Source: Prorocentrum cordatum
Taxonomy: Eukaryota; Sar; Dinophyceae; Prorocentrales; Prorocentraceae
Length of the DNA stretch: 43,502 nucleotides
Assembly: GCA_963575745.1 (NCBI GenBank)
Contig: CAUYUJ010016709.1
Coordinates: 222,258-265,759 of the forward strand
Direction: 5' to 3'
Shown here: positions 10,391 through 21,115 of the stretch, one piece after another
Layout: each line of letters starts with the position of its first letter
Position numbering within the stretch: the stretch's first letter is position 1
Program-made: the position numbers and the translations under genes
Notes under the pieces: generated by a model
The model's database searches: none
What the model was told of the DNA's origin: nothing
Seen by the model: only the letters and a program-made list of their open reading frames with translations

Positions 10391-11240
10391 TCACGAGGCC
10401 GCCGTGGCCTCCGCCGTGCGCCTTTGCCCCCGTGATGTTCGGCGGCCTTGGTGCGGAGTGCCTGGTGAACCTGCTTCTCCGTCGCTCCCTCCTGTTCCCT
10501 CCTGTTCCCTCCTGGCGTTCGCCTTTGTCCCGACTAATTCTCGCGGGCTTGCACAATCCTGTCTGTGCTCTGGACGGACCTCCCAGAAGCCTGACAAATG
10601 CTTAATGCCTGCTGAACGAATCGTCGATCCCAACAACTCGAATATCTCATCGTGGGGTGCCCAATCACGAAGGTGAAAAATTGGAACCCCTCGTAGCTCC
10701 TCCGTTTGCTGTAAGAACTCCCATCTGCCCTCGTCACTCCTCAAACTGATTACCATTCGATCGCGATCCCAGAACTGTCCTCGATGTTCGTGAAATTGTC
10801 AAAGTAACCCCCCCTGTTGCAACTCATCGTGAGCACAACTGGAATCTGATCTCTCGGGGCAGTCCCCGAATAGGTTGTGATCTGGCACCAATTTCTCGCA
10901 GTTGATGGCGAACAGAAGCGAAACACACAACACTATCCACTGGAATGCGCGCGTAATCGATATGGCTACATCCGGTATTCGAGAAGAACGTGCCTTCCAC
11001 CAGGGTCGTTTCACTCACAGCTGCCATTGCCAGTTGTTTTTTGTTCAACATTAAGTGTGAACTTGCGGCTCGCTTCATTGCGAATGCGTTTGCGAGTTGG
11101 TATGCCAGCCGTGTCCGAAGGTGTCGCGTTCCACGTTCCCTCAACCCACCCCTCCCCCACCCGCACCGTCGTTGAAGTCGATGTGAAACATTGGTGTGCA
11201 TCTTAGCGGCAGTTCACTGCGTCGCTTCTCCAACCGAGTA
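10391..11240 (-). pseudogene. LINE relic: endonuclease end and start of the RT-side region, frameshifted
   Basis: Minus strand. Fragments in different frames resemble an AP-endonuclease of a LINE: IDFNDGAG near 11170 (GDFN-like), then EGTFFSNTGCSHIDYARIP near 10950 (the TF...G.S.IDY motif). A downstream segment, WDRDRMVISLRSDEGRWEFL (about 10700-10770), resembles the linker before RT in dinoflagellate LINEs. A run of seven G at 10809-10815 coincides with a frame change. The IDYARIP form differs from LINE-1 and LINE-2, so it may be another clade. No catalytic RT block was found. Identification is by motif memory only. Confidence 0.45.
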
Positions 11241-11396
11241 GCTCGTGGTGACGCCGTCTTAAGATGGCCTGCCTCCTTTTTCTTCGGACGTGGGGGGCGA
11301 ACAAAAGAAAGCCGATAGACACACGGCAGCAGACATGCCCCTTCCGTGTCCTTCTCGCGACGCGAGGCCGTCGGGCCAACGTTCCTCCCCTCCGGC

Positions 11397-11452
11397 CTGC
11401 GGTCCGCCCCCGAGAGCAGCTGGTCCTGCGCCGCGAGGGAGGCCGACAGCAC
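11397..11452 (-). CDS. Possible exon of the SET-domain gene (region after the GE motif)
   Basis: After CATGCAG the frame reads VLSASLAAQDQLLSG and can be spliced in phase 0 to the exon ending at 12264. The position corresponds to the 'GEEvl.sYG..n.qLL' segment of SETD3/LSMT-type SET domains. The Q-D-Q-L-L part fits, but the catalytic Tyr-Gly is not seen (Ser-Ala-Ser instead). Either the exon is wrong, the gene is decayed, or a short exon is missing. The proposed donor is GC at 11396. Confidence 0.35.
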
Positions 11453-11459
11453 CTGCATG

Positions 11460-12100
11460 CTCGAGTCGGCGGCTAACAGATGGGGATCTGAGGGCTGGGG
11501 CCCTGGGCCTACGGCAGCTTCGCGTCGTGCCGAACCCCGCGTTGGCTACGGGCACACACCAGCTGGCCCTTGCTTCGCACGTGCTCCCGCCGCCCTTCCG
11601 GTCGCTCCCCCTGGTGACCTCCACGCCTGGCCAGGCGCACCCCCCCCCCCTCGAGAGCGACGGCCCCCAGCTGCCACGGAGACACCGCAGCCGGAGCTGC
11701 TCACGGGCTCCCCAGCGTGGCAAACCGCCAGCAGACAGCGGCCAACCCCGACGACGCAGCACCGGCGCGCCGCGCAGGCGCCTTCTCATCCGGGTGCCCG
11801 CCGGCGGAAAAAAAAACAGACATTCTCCGGATCCTGCCATATCTCATCCAATATCGTCCCAGAAGCCTACGTCGGGTTGTGCCCCAAGATGTGGAGAGAG
11901 GTGGGGGCAGCAGACATGGCGTCCCGCCGATGCTGGGATCGAGGCGGGCGAAGGAGTGAAGGTACGCGGCAGAGGAGTGACATGGCGGCGCCGCCCGAAT
12001 CAGCCACCCTGAACCCTCGTGGGCTAGTGGGCGGGTACAAGGGACAGGGAGAGACATAAACAAAACTCATGTCAGCCTGTTAGGTCATATGTTCGCAAGA
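11460..12100. other. Intron-like sequence, no recognised gene
   Basis: GC-rich. Near 11810-11845 the minus strand has a T9 tract after CGGAGAATGTCTG, resembling the end of the family-A elements at 34.0 kb. Nothing else can be supported. Confidence 0.35.
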
Positions 12101-12103
12101 TGA

Positions 12104-12138
<35 letters not shown>

Positions 12139-12243
12139 CGCCGTCCACGGTCCGCCGCAGCCGTGACTCGTCTGCTTCGCGTTGTCGTCGTCGTGGTCGT
12201 CGTCTATTGTCGTCGTCATCGTCGTCTATTGTCGTCGTCGTCG
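12104..12243 (+). repeat. (GTC)n microsatellite, two blocks
   Basis: Near-perfect GTC units at 12104-12138 and an interrupted block at about 12184-12243. It lies directly downstream (minus sense) of the exon ending at 12264. Confidence 0.9.
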
Positions 12244-12263
12244 AAAACGTCGTCGGCGGTGTC

Positions 12264-12386
12264 CTCGCCAGAGGCCACGTCGCGCGTGGCGCGCAGCACG
12301 AACGGGTCCTGTGCGGCCCCTCCCTCCGCTGCACGCTTCGGGAACCCTGCGGGGGAGGGTGGGGGAACTTCGGCCAGGAAGCGCAC
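12264..12386 (-). CDS. SET-domain methyltransferase exon: FVLRATRDVASGE motif
   Basis: A 123-bp minus-strand exon of exactly 41 codons. It follows a strong acceptor (CATTCTTCGTTCCCCTAG) and ends GGCGAG before a GA dinucleotide, a donor type known in dinoflagellates. It encodes VRFLAEV ... DPFVLRATRDVASGE, which fits the SET-domain segment '.f.l.A.rdI..GEE' that follows the DLVNH motif in SETD3/LSMT-type enzymes. Joined in phase 0 to the exon at 22332-22439 the order is correct. The upstream intron would be 9.9 kb and contains LINE-3 and several repeats. A family-A foldback element lies just upstream and its edge contributes the pyrimidine tract. Confidence 0.65.
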
Positions 12387-12399
12387 CTAGGGGAACGAA

Positions 12400-12523
12400 G
12401 AATGACACAAACATCAAAACTCGGAGGTCCGCGCGGATTTCTCGCATCGGCGCTGGACCCCTCCCTGGCGCGCGGAGCGCGCCAAGGGCGGCGCCGGAGG
12501 CGCCGCCCCTAGCGCCAGGGTCG
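12400..12523 (-). repeat. Family-A foldback element (copy at the intron 3' end)
   Basis: Carries the family core CGGAGGTCCGCGCGGATTTC, a GCGCGC-GGA-GCGCGC hairpin and a second perfect hairpin (GGGCGGCGCC-GGA-GGCGCCGCCC). On the minus strand its end runs into the polypyrimidine tract of the exon that starts at 12386. Confidence 0.75.
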
Positions 12524-13120
12524 TCAGACTGGTCGCATGCTGACAAGCTGGATTCAGGGGCCTTTGAGCTGGATTTGCTCGGACTAAACCCATGATTTGA
12601 CCGAATCGACTGGGACTAAATATAACCAACCAGAATTGCGCGGGGCTTGCCCAGATTAGGCCTGTTTCCGACTACGTATGTAGCAACGCCGATGCTGACT
12701 TTGACTAACACCCCAAACATTGCATCCAAACGTCGGGGTGGACTGGGGGAGAGTAGCAAAGAGAAGGTTCGGGAAACAACTGCACGCCACTGGTTTTCCT
12801 GACCCCTGGAACAGCGAACGCCGTAACAGGAGGAGGACGATGAGAAAGGAAACTGGCCAGGGAGAGGGGACGAAGGGAAACAAAGGGAATCGGAGGAGTG
12901 AGGCAATGACATTCAGCAAGGAGGTAGCTAGAGAGGAACAGGAGGAGGGGGCGGAGAAAAAGGAGGGACGGAAGAAGGATGAAGAGTTCTTTTGAGCTCC
13001 GAACCCGGCTCCTCCTGACTGCTTCCAAGCAACACTGACGACTGCAGCCGAGGGACGCGCAGCGGCCCTGAGAGAAAACCTCGTCAGACTCGTAGGCCCT
13101 GTCCCCTGTCCCCTGTCCCC
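12524..13120. other. No recognised gene
   Basis: Intron-like sequence between the family-A element and the next microsatellite. The plus-strand part 12800-12995 is purine-rich (GGA/GAA). No domain seen. Confidence 0.4.
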
Positions 13121-13218
13121 TTCCTCCTCCTCCTCCTCCTCCTCCTCCTCCTCCGCCTCCTCCCACTCCCCCTCCTCCTCGGCTTCCTCCGCCTCCTCCT
13201 CCCCCTCCTCCTCCTCCT
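13121..13218 (+). repeat. (CCT)n microsatellite
   Basis: Interrupted CCT/CCG units. A preceding triplicate of CCTGTCCC lies at 13098-13121. Confidence 0.9.
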
Positions 13219-13429
13219 TGGCACGAGCCGGCCCTCAGTGTCCTCGAGGGCGAAAGACGCGCGCACGCGCTGGAGGACGGCACTCTGCAGGGCGCCTCGA
13301 CGAGGCGCTGCGGCGGTGTAGCCAGGCACGGCAAGAGCTCGGGCGGGGCTCCACGGTGGCGGGTCGAGAGCTGACGCGATGAATCAGGCTTTCGATGTCC
13401 ACTCCATCTCCTCCTCAACTAGGGGAATG

Positions 13430-13500
13430 CAACATGGCATAAACATAAAAACTCGGACCTTTGGGGCGGCGCCGGTGGGTCCAGCGCCGACCGTCGCCGT
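13430..13500 (-). repeat. Family-A foldback element, truncated
   Basis: Contains GGCATAAACATAAAAACTCGG followed by GCGGCGCC, as in the family-A copies at 12.4 and 31.2 kb. On the minus strand it ends TTGCATTCCCCTAG, an acceptor-like sequence nearly the same as that of the 12386 exon. It also marks the 3' limit of the LINE-3 relic. Confidence 0.55.
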
Positions 13501-13749
13501 GCGCCGGCAAGGGTCAAAGACTAAAACGGCCGACGTGGTCAGAGGCCTGAGCCGCGAGGTCGGGCGCGCGACCGAGAAAACTCTCTTGCGCAGACGCCGC
13601 AGATCCCAATCGCTGGTGCCCGTGATTTCAGGGCCATGCGAAGCGCCGGCCAAGAGGCCCGCATGGAAAAACACCGAGGACCTGCTTGCGAGTGAGGACG
13701 TTGTTTGTCGTCTGAGCCTCTTGAGGCCCTGCGCGTTGTGGCCGGCCGG

Positions 13750-14560
13750 GCCTCGCGGTTGGCGGGCCGGCGAGCCGCCCGAGCGGCGCGGCCAGCGGTG
13801 TAGTCCATGCCTACATTGACCGCGCTACTAAAGAAATTGCCCCCGCGCTCGCGGAGCTGTGCGGCTACGGCGACTCCGATGGCCGTGATTGAGGCAGCGA
13901 CGGCAGTCTTGTCCAGCGCGAACCTGCAGCCGAAGGGGAACTCCGCCACCTTGTGCAGCGCCTTCGCTCCCTGAAAAATATCGCGCGGGCTTCGGAATCC
14001 GTCGCAGACGACCCCGAGGAAGCGTCGAGGTCGAGATTCCCTGGGGGGGGGGTCGAGTCGTGCCCTGCCTGACAGACAACCCCGATGAGCGTCGCGGCCG
14101 TCGAGCAGCCGGCGACCGCCCCGCTCTGGCAACAGAAAGGGGCCTCCAGCCAGCCCGCTAAGCGCATGACTCGCCCACATCTGTAGGCAGACAGACAGAG
14201 GCGAGTGAGGGCCAGGTCGACGCCGAGCCTCTTGTATCTCACCTCGCGCCTTGACGGCGAGATGATCTCATGGGCCTCGACAGGGTCGAAGAACGCGCTG
14301 CGCGAAGAAAGCTACCTGGCGACTCCGCTCTCTGAACGGGCCGCCAGTCGCCGCGCGACGTCGGCAGCGCCTCGAAACCGGCCCAGGGCCATGGAACCTT
14401 CTCAGACGGCCCCAGCCCCTCGGCCAGAACCAGAAGACCCCGATAGGTCCGTGGTCTCCAATCGGTTTCGGCAACGGCGCGATCAGGGCAGCATAACTCT
14501 GAAATGGCCGGCGTCCGACAGCTTCAATGGGCGAAAGCGTGCGCCCAAGCATTCCCATGC
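13750..14560 (-). pseudogene. LINE-3 reverse transcriptase remnant
   Basis: Minus-strand fragments in different frames: GAVAGCSTAATLI near 14120 (RT motif B region), FALDKTAVAAS near 13920 and NVGMDYTAGR near 13800. The last two match the post-catalytic segment of dinoflagellate LINE RTs (compare NLGIDYSGG in LINE-1 and YLGVDLSCG in LINE-2). The YxDD motif is not intact. Non-functional. Confidence 0.6.
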
Positions 14561-15379
14561 AGGGTCAGGGGGGCAGGGAGGTGCCTGCAATGGAAGCCGG
14601 CGGCAGAGACCGCCGACGCTTCCTTCGTGGCGTTAGCCAGAGACCCCCCGAATCCCATCGAACGACGGGCGGGGCGAGGCGGGGGCGGCTCCAGAGCCGC
14701 GCTTTCGCGCCTGGGCAGGAATGTTGCCGTCGGGTCACAGCGGCGACGAAGGGTCGCTAGCAATGCAACCGTCGCGCGAGTGCAGGAGAGGGCCCGCGGA
14801 CGCTCTCTTCGCCCCCTTGTCCACCCCAATGCGCAGCCGAGCCTTGCAGTCGGACAGACTCTCGGCCGCGACCCTGAGGTCAGCGGTCTCGACGGCCTCG
14901 AAGACCTGGGCGCGAGGGTCGCCGAACGGCCCCGCGCCCCCGCGCATGTCAAAACGCGGGGGGCCTCCAGGGCCGCGCGCTCGAACATGGCCTGGTGCTT
15001 CGCTCGGTGGGCGGAGATGCCGGCGGGTGGCGCCGTCAGCTGAGGGCCAAACCTGACTGTCGACTAGGACCTGGCATCGCGTCGCATGCCTGCATGAAAG
15101 CGCGCTGTTGCTGCTCGAGCCACCTGTTGAATGGTGCTCGGGGTGGCGGGCCTTGCCGTCTCTGCCGGGCGCCGAGCGCCGGGCGAGCTGAAGGCTTACC
15201 TTCCTGGCCTCCATCGGGGGGTCTGCTCGCCGATCGCGGGGGCAATCTCTCTTTCGGCTGCGTCGGCCCAGAGCTGGTTTAACGGTCCTAACGGTCCCGA
15301 GAGGCCCCTGGCTCCCCTGTAGTCAGAGTCGCTCGCGCGCTGCAAGGCACTGTTGGCGAGACTGAGAATGCCGCCCAGA

Positions 15380-15680
15380 TTCCCCCCCTTTGGGGCGGGG
15401 CCGAACAGCGGGGGGGAAGGGCGCGGGGGGGGTCCGTGGAAACGTTCTCCACGGGGCGTTGGGGCGGAGGGTCGGTATCCAAGAGAGCGCCAATCGACTT
15501 GATGCCCCTGCCGAGCCCGCTCGAGCACGCGCAGTGGTCAACGGTGGTGGGCGGCCCAACTGGAAATTGCGTGCGCGAGCTGGGGGTCGCGTGGCCCCCT
15601 TTGACTTCCAAGACGCACGACTGCGCTTCGAGCATAGCGGGCTCGAAGTTGAAATCCGCGCCCCCCAAGCGCGCGAGGGC
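15380..15680 (-). pseudogene. LINE-3 AP endonuclease remnant
   Basis: Minus strand. ADFNFEPAMLEAQS near 15660 corresponds to the GDFN motif. Further on, VDHCACSSGLGRGIKS resembles the IDY..SS.L motif, and PPQRPVENV resembles the terminal H.PV motif with His lost. The N-terminal half (15.7-16.9 kb) cannot be read with confidence. Confidence 0.5.
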
Positions 15681-16984
15681 GCCCGTGTTGCCGTTGCTTG
15701 GGCGTTCGGAGTGCACGAGGTAGCGGTGGCAAATGCGCCTCGTGCGCAATGCGCTGCCGGCGGCGGAGGCACCCTCCGCAATCCCGCGGCAGCCGGGCCA
15801 AGGCTGGGCGAAGATGGCCACGCTGGGAGACGTTTTCTGCGAGGCGGTCGGAATGGCGGGGGCCCAAATGGATGTCCAACCGCGGCGACAGCGCTGGGCG
15901 CTCGCCTGACCACTGCGCCCCCCCCTCCCCCTCCCCGTAAAAACGGTGCAACTGAAAGAGCATGGCGTGGGCGGGTGTGTTCTCGAGCAAAACTCTGAGC
16001 GTGCTCTTGCCCGCTGGCGTTGATGGCGTGCGCCCTGGTCGCCGCCGAGCTGGGGTCGGGGCCGGGCGGGGCCTCTATGCTGGCGCCAGCGGTGGCCCTC
16101 GACAGAGGGCCTTGCTGAACTCTGCGAAGACAGGTAAACTTGTGCAGCCCAATCAGGTTCGGACGAGGTCGGGGCCTCTAGCTCCGACTGGCGAGAGGGG
16201 GCGGCTCATCAGGAGGAAGCCCGACGCAGGAGACGCGATGCTTCGCTGCAGACTTGCCTAGCGACATCGCAGGATAGCGAGCAGCAGGCAGCGCGGACAA
16301 GGTGGGCGCCTGGCTCTTCTTGTGAGACATCTTGCGGCGCCAATCGGGCCGTCCCAGATGTCGGCGGCCAAGGCGGCGCGTGAGACGGGCGCAGCGCGCC
16401 GCTCTGTCGTCCAATCAACCTCGGAGGCAGCCCGGCGTCCGATGAGGTGGCGAGCAAGGGGGGGGGGGGCTCTCGCCCCGCGATGCGGCCCGCGCCATCG
16501 ATGGCACCAGTTTTGAACAAGGAAGCGAATCCAGTCTCCTCTGGGGCCGAGACAGGTAAGAGCCTTCAAGTGGGCCTGGCGTCCCGAGAGCGGCCGGTCC
16601 TTCGACCGCGGAACCCAGGGGCCAAGAAGCCATGACTGGAGGATTACTCGTTCGCTCCAGGGGGGGAGGGCCCAGTGGATTTCGCGGCGGCGGTCCTGTC
16701 GGCGTGCGATGGGGCCGTCACCGCAGCAGCGGTCGCCGTCGCCGCAGCAACGGGGGCGGCCTGTCCTCGAGCGGGCCGTGGAGCTCCAGCAGCAAGCTCG
16801 GGAGGAGCAGCCGCGTCCGCGGCGGCCGGGGGCCCGCCTGCTAGCTGCCGAGGCGATCCCGCGGGGGTTCAATCTCTAGCCCCCCCCCGTCCTCGCTGCC
16901 CGCTGCGCGCGCGATGCCTTGGGCGAGACCACCTGGGCAAGTGCAGCGACTCCACCCTAGTCGTGATGCCAGTCTTGAACTGAT

Positions 16985-17809
16985 TCACCATGGGCGCGGA
17001 CTCGGTGTGGGCACCCATGGGCGCGCCGACTTCGCCCGCGACCACGAAAGAACATCCATGGTCCAGGTCGCTGACGCGAAGCGTTCTTTATATTTTTTCT
17101 TTCGGCGCAGCTGAAAGCCGCGCGCGGCCAGCCGGACGTGACAATTGAGGGTCAAAGAACATGCAAGTCGACATCTTGGGTTATGGTGCTGTGCATGCAG
17201 CGAGGACTTCGGAGCCCGCGCGAAGCGTTGCTCGTCGAATGGGGACCTCCGGGGAGAGCTCATGGCCAGCCTGCTCGCCCCGCCTGCGGTGTCGCTCTGG
17301 CCTGCGGCCAGCAGCTCATTGTGCAGACGTCGCACAAGACCTCCGCGCTCGGACTCAGCTTCGACGAATTCGGCTCGAAGCAACACTGCATTCGTACGTT
17401 GTGCTTCTAGCTTGGCCTCCAGCTGCTTGTACATGTGAAGCGCCGGCCCAAGGCTCTTCTTTACCATGCGAGCCTTCTGATGCGCTCGACTGAACCGTGC
17501 TTGAAAAGGGTTCGAACTGTCATGTGGGAGGCTGTAGGGCAGCCGCTGCCGTCCTGTGGGCTCGGGCTCCTCGGGCATCTGCGAACTTTCGCACAGTCGC
17601 GCCAAGTGCGAATCCACCGACCCTGTCGGCGTGTGACAGGGGCTGTTCCGTCGCCATCGCCGTCGCTGCCGCCGTCGCGTCGCAGCCGCCAACGCGTCCC
17701 CTCCTTCCCCTGAATCGGTCTCCGCTCCCCCTTTCCTTGGGCCATCGTCCGCAAGCACGCCAGCCAAGGCGAAATACACCAGCCCATTCACAGCGAAATT
17801 AAGCAACAT
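16985..17809 (-). pseudogene. LINE-3 gag-like fragment with coiled coil
   Basis: A 274-codon minus-strand frame. About residues 108-175 (17285-17488) form a predicted helical coiled coil (LEAKLEAQRTNAVLLRAEFV) like the central part of the LINE-1 and LINE-2 gag proteins. No zinc ribbon is seen at its N-terminus. Confidence 0.45.
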
Positions 17810-17810
17810 T

Positions 17811-18639
17811 TTTATTGAGTCGAATGGAAGCCCCTTCCCTTTGATCCCCTCCCCGCGGAGAGGGGGTCCTGGGTCAGAATACCATCCTCCCGGGGCCCAT
17901 GGCCCGCCATCTCCCTCCCATTTCCATCGGGGGCCGAGGCCTCCAAGGTCGGCGGCACCGACTTTCAGGCCTTAGCAATACTCCTCGTGGGACACCGGTG
18001 GCTGTCCCGTGTCCCCCCCGTTGCTTCCAGCCCGAGCACCTTGTTGCGCTCCTTTGCCTTATCCTTCGCCTTCTACCCGGGCTTGTCGAACCTGTGGACA
18101 CGGTCGAAGAAAACAGCGCAACATCCGATTCGAGTGCTCCGCCGTGTTTGCAAAAAAGAAGCGGCCCTCTTCTTGTTACAATCGCACCACCGTTGTGCTG
18201 CCGTGCCTACCATGGAACTGTCAACAGGAGCGTCGCGAACACGACCTTGGATACCAAGTACAAACGGGGGCCACGCCTCTGGATCACGCCTCAGGGGCAG
18301 CCGCGTGGTTCCGAGACAAAAAAGTCCCGGGTTCCCTACTCCAAGCTGCAGACGCAACGAAGACTTACCCTGTCCTCGATGCTACGTTGCCCACGAGAAA
18401 CGTCACACTTCTTCCCACCATCGCCGTTGCCCACCATGGCTCTGGACGAAACGTGGTCGTTAACTACTCCAGCAAGAGCTTCGAATGACAAGCTCCCGAC
18501 AGGGTTGCAAACGTGAGAATGGCGGGTTGGGATCTCACAAGCTGAAGCCATAATGACCCGCAATTGCAACGTACCGTTCTGGAGAGATACGTGTGTAAAC
18601 GCAGGCGCAACTCCTGAACCAGAACGGCTAAGATGAATG
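17811..18639. other. No recognised gene
   Basis: Lower-complexity-free sequence with several short frames. The plus frame around 18260-18480 (AAWFRDKKVPGSLLQAAD) looks coding-like, but I recognise no family and no splice signals. Confidence 0.3.
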
Positions 18640-18741
18640 AAGAGGGAGGTGGCTGTGGAGGAGGAAGAGGAGGAAGAGGCGGAGGAGAAGGAGGATGAGG
18701 AAGAGGAGGAAGGTAAACATGAGGAGGAGGAGGAGGAGGAG

Positions 18742-18776
<35 letters not shown>

Positions 18777-18791
18777 GGAGTTGGAGGTGGA

Positions 18792-18841
<50 letters not shown>

Positions 18842-18890
18842 TGCAAAAGGCGGATCAGAAGCAGGACGGCGGCATCGAGAGGAGGAGGAG
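18640..18890 (+). repeat. (GGA/GAA)n tract followed by (CAG)15
   Basis: A purine-only GGA/GAA tract from about 18656 to 18794, then about 15 GCA units at 18795-18840, then more GGA. The open frame through it (poly-Glu then poly-Gln) is explained by the repeat alone. Confidence 0.9.
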
Positions 18891-18989
18891 GAAGGAGGAA
18901 GTGCGTGCGGAGGAGTGAGATCGTGGGGAGGGTCACAAGAATGTCACAAGAAATGCGCAACATCTCCTTATCCAATACAGTCATTCCGC

Positions 18990-19330
18990 CTCCCGCCTCC
19001 CTTCTCTTGTTCTTCCTCCTTCTCCTCCTCCCGACGTCTCTTTCTCCTCTCGTCCTCCTTCTCCTCCTCCTCTGCTCCCCAAGGTTCCGAAGGACCACCG
19101 CCCCAACCCCTCTGGAACATCCTGAAACCTCCCGTCCCCTCCCCCTTGCCTCCCCCTTTTCGCCGACGCCTCCTCCTCCTCTCCTCCGCCTCTTCCTGGG
19201 GTCCTTGTGGCCTCATCCGCTCTGACGTCGTCGTCGTCGTCGTCCTCGTCTTCTTCTTCCTCCTCCTCCTCCTCCTCCTCCTCCTGCTCGCCGCAACCGC
19301 CGCCGCTGTCAAAGTCGCCGACGTCGTCGC
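18990..19330 (+). repeat. Degenerate (CTC/CCT)n and (GTC)n tract
   Basis: CTC-rich from about 18990 to 19200, then GTCGTC and CCT blocks at 19222-19295. Confidence 0.85.
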
Positions 19331-20235
19331 CCCCCCGCCGCCGACCCCCCTCGCCGTCGCTCCGCCCGCGGCGCCACGGCCGCCGAGGCCGATCACACGC
19401 CGCCGGAGCCGCCGCCGCCGCCTCCGAGCGCCGACTGGCTGGGGCGGCAGGTCCTTGCTGGTGTCCAGGTCGGCGCACAGCTCCGCGGCCTGCGCCGCGG
19501 CACGCGCGCAGGCGCGGCACGCGCGAGCGAGCGGCGCAGGCTGCGAGCAGGCAGGGGGCCCGCGCGCGAGAGGCCGCGGCCTCGCATCGTGCGCCGGCAC
19601 GGCGCGTGGAGGAGGAACCGGTGCACGGACCGGCACGCGCGGCAGAGGAGAGCTGCGGAGGAGGAGGAGAGCCAGCACGGGCCAGGCGCTGGCAAGCCGT
19701 CGCAGACGAGCGGGAGGGAGGGAGCAACGGGCTCGCGCGAAGCTGGGGCTCGCAACGGGCTGGCAACAAGCGTGCAGCGAAAGGAGATACATAATAATGA
19801 TACCAAGCATTACGAGGGAGGCTTGCGGGGAGGCACGCTTCTCAGGCAACGAGGAAAGAGTTGGGGGGGGGTCACGCGACAACACAACGAGACGGAGAGA
19901 ACGGTGTATTTTCCGAGCCCCACGACGAACGACCTCCAGAAAACTTTCCAAACTCGTACACGCCGGTCGGAAGAAGTAGGTAAACACATGAAGTAGGAAG
20001 GCGAATGAAGTAGACAGGCCTTCTCAGATAGTAGCGGAACACAGCAAAAGCATATCGGTTCTTGAAATAGAAAAATGCTTGAAATAGACTGGGATCTGGG
20101 AATTCAGAACTGCCTACTTTCAACGACTGGCGTGTATCTCGTGTCGGCCCCATTTGGGGCCATCCATCCAATCCCTCTGGCTGTGGCCTGTGCCTGAAGC
20201 TAAGGTCTCCACCCCTCCATTCCTGGCCCGCCCCC
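19331..20235. other. No firm gene
   Basis: GC-rich to about 19750, then mixed. A minus-strand stretch near 19430-19500 (AAELCADLDTSKDLPP) follows a GCGCAG acceptor-like sequence, but it does not fit the SET domain between its neighbours. Left unassigned. Confidence 0.3.
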
Positions 20236-20365
20236 TTCGCTAAAGGTGCCCAGAGACACACAAATAAATAGACGCAAGTCCCAGGATTCCCAATACTGTT
20301 CCATATTTTTTTCCCGTCCACTTCCTATACTTTCCATTATTCCCCTGGGGGTCGACGATTCTTTG
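20236..20365 (+). repeat. Dispersed repeat family D, copy 1
   Basis: Shares an ordered series of blocks with 35664-35790: GTGCCCAGAGACACAC, AAATAAATAGACGCAAGTCC, CCCAGGATTCCC, CGTCCACTTCC and CCCCTGGGGGTCGACGAT. Similarity by eye is about 70-80 percent over 120 bp. Confidence 0.6.
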
Positions 20366-20599
20366 TGTCTTTGTGTTTTTTTCCCTCCTGATCCATGTCC
20401 CTCCTGGAAGCGTCCCCGACACCCCATCTTCTCTGACATCACCTACCCCCTGGCCTTCCTTTTTTGGGCCCCCCACCGCTTACTGTATGTCCCCGCGCAT
20501 CCGAACCTGGGTTCTTGTTTTCTGCAGGCACCCCAAGACACATGTCACCGAACCCTTTTTCATTACAGATAGCCCTTCCGTGCCGCACCCTCAGACCTG

Positions 20600-21110
20600 C
20601 TTGTAGGAAGGGCTGGGCGTTTCGCAGGAGACATTGTAAGTTTGAACGTTAGCTAGAATTAGATGTATTGAGGAAGGGTGGGTTTCAGAACTGTGCTCTC
20701 GCGTTAGCAACGTGCGGATTCGTCGTAAAAATACAGTGGTCACAAGGATGGATGTGCGATTTCCAGAATGGAACTCTTGCCTTCACGCCGCGCACATTCA
20801 TCTCAACTATTTGCAGCAGTTGCGAAGATGGAGGGCGGTTCCATTTCTACATTGGGGTATCGCATGATAATTTCGTATGCTATATCTACTGGCCAGAATA
20901 GTAATGAGTATCTGTAGCAGATAAGAGGATGGAGCGCGGCCCTTGTCAAACAGGGGATACATCTGGAGACTCCATCGAAGCTCATGACCAGACGAGTAAG
21001 CCTGCGCAACAATTGCAACGATGCGGGGCTGCTCTTTCAAAAGGGATCTAGCTGGACACCTCGTTGAACTGCTGTAGGATCATACCGCTTTCGAGCTACT
21101 CACTATTCCC
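20600..21110. other. Lower-GC unique stretch, no gene recognised
   Basis: Composition is visibly more AT-rich than the surroundings. Short minus-strand frames (LLRRLTRLVMSFDGV, LLFWPVDIAYEIIMRYP) are hydrophobic but cannot be assigned. Confidence 0.3.
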
Positions 21111-21115
21111 GGGGG

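Larger units (their letters stand above)
13500..17810 (-). mobile_element. LINE-3, decayed dinoflagellate LINE relic
   Basis: Minus strand, in order: a coiled-coil gag-like segment (17.3-17.5 kb), endonuclease remnants (15.4-15.7 kb) and RT remnants (13.75-14.56 kb). All are broken by frameshifts and stops. Limits are approximate. The order gag, EN, RT matches LINE-1 and LINE-2. The RNase H part is absent; the element stops near the truncated family-A repeat at 13.45 kb. Confidence 0.6.

Noticed and set aside
10799-11014. Reading the minus-strand frame with IVLCVSLLFAI and YFDNF as an ion-channel exon
   Set aside because: The overlapping frame has LINE-endonuclease motifs that explain the segment better.
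13260-13420. Minus-strand segments after CCCCTAG and CCGCCGCAG (GALQSAVLQRVRASFALED) as SET exons
   Set aside because: Coding-like and with good acceptors, but phase and family fit are not convincing; left out of the gene model.
18637-18918. Plus-strand frame with poly-Glu and poly-Gln
   Set aside because: Explained fully by the GGA and CAG microsatellites; no conserved flanking sequence.
19430-19500. Minus-strand segment AAELCADLDTSKDLPP as an exon of the SET gene
   Set aside because: It lies between the NH exon and the GE exon, where direct joining of those two already gives a plausible domain; no family match.
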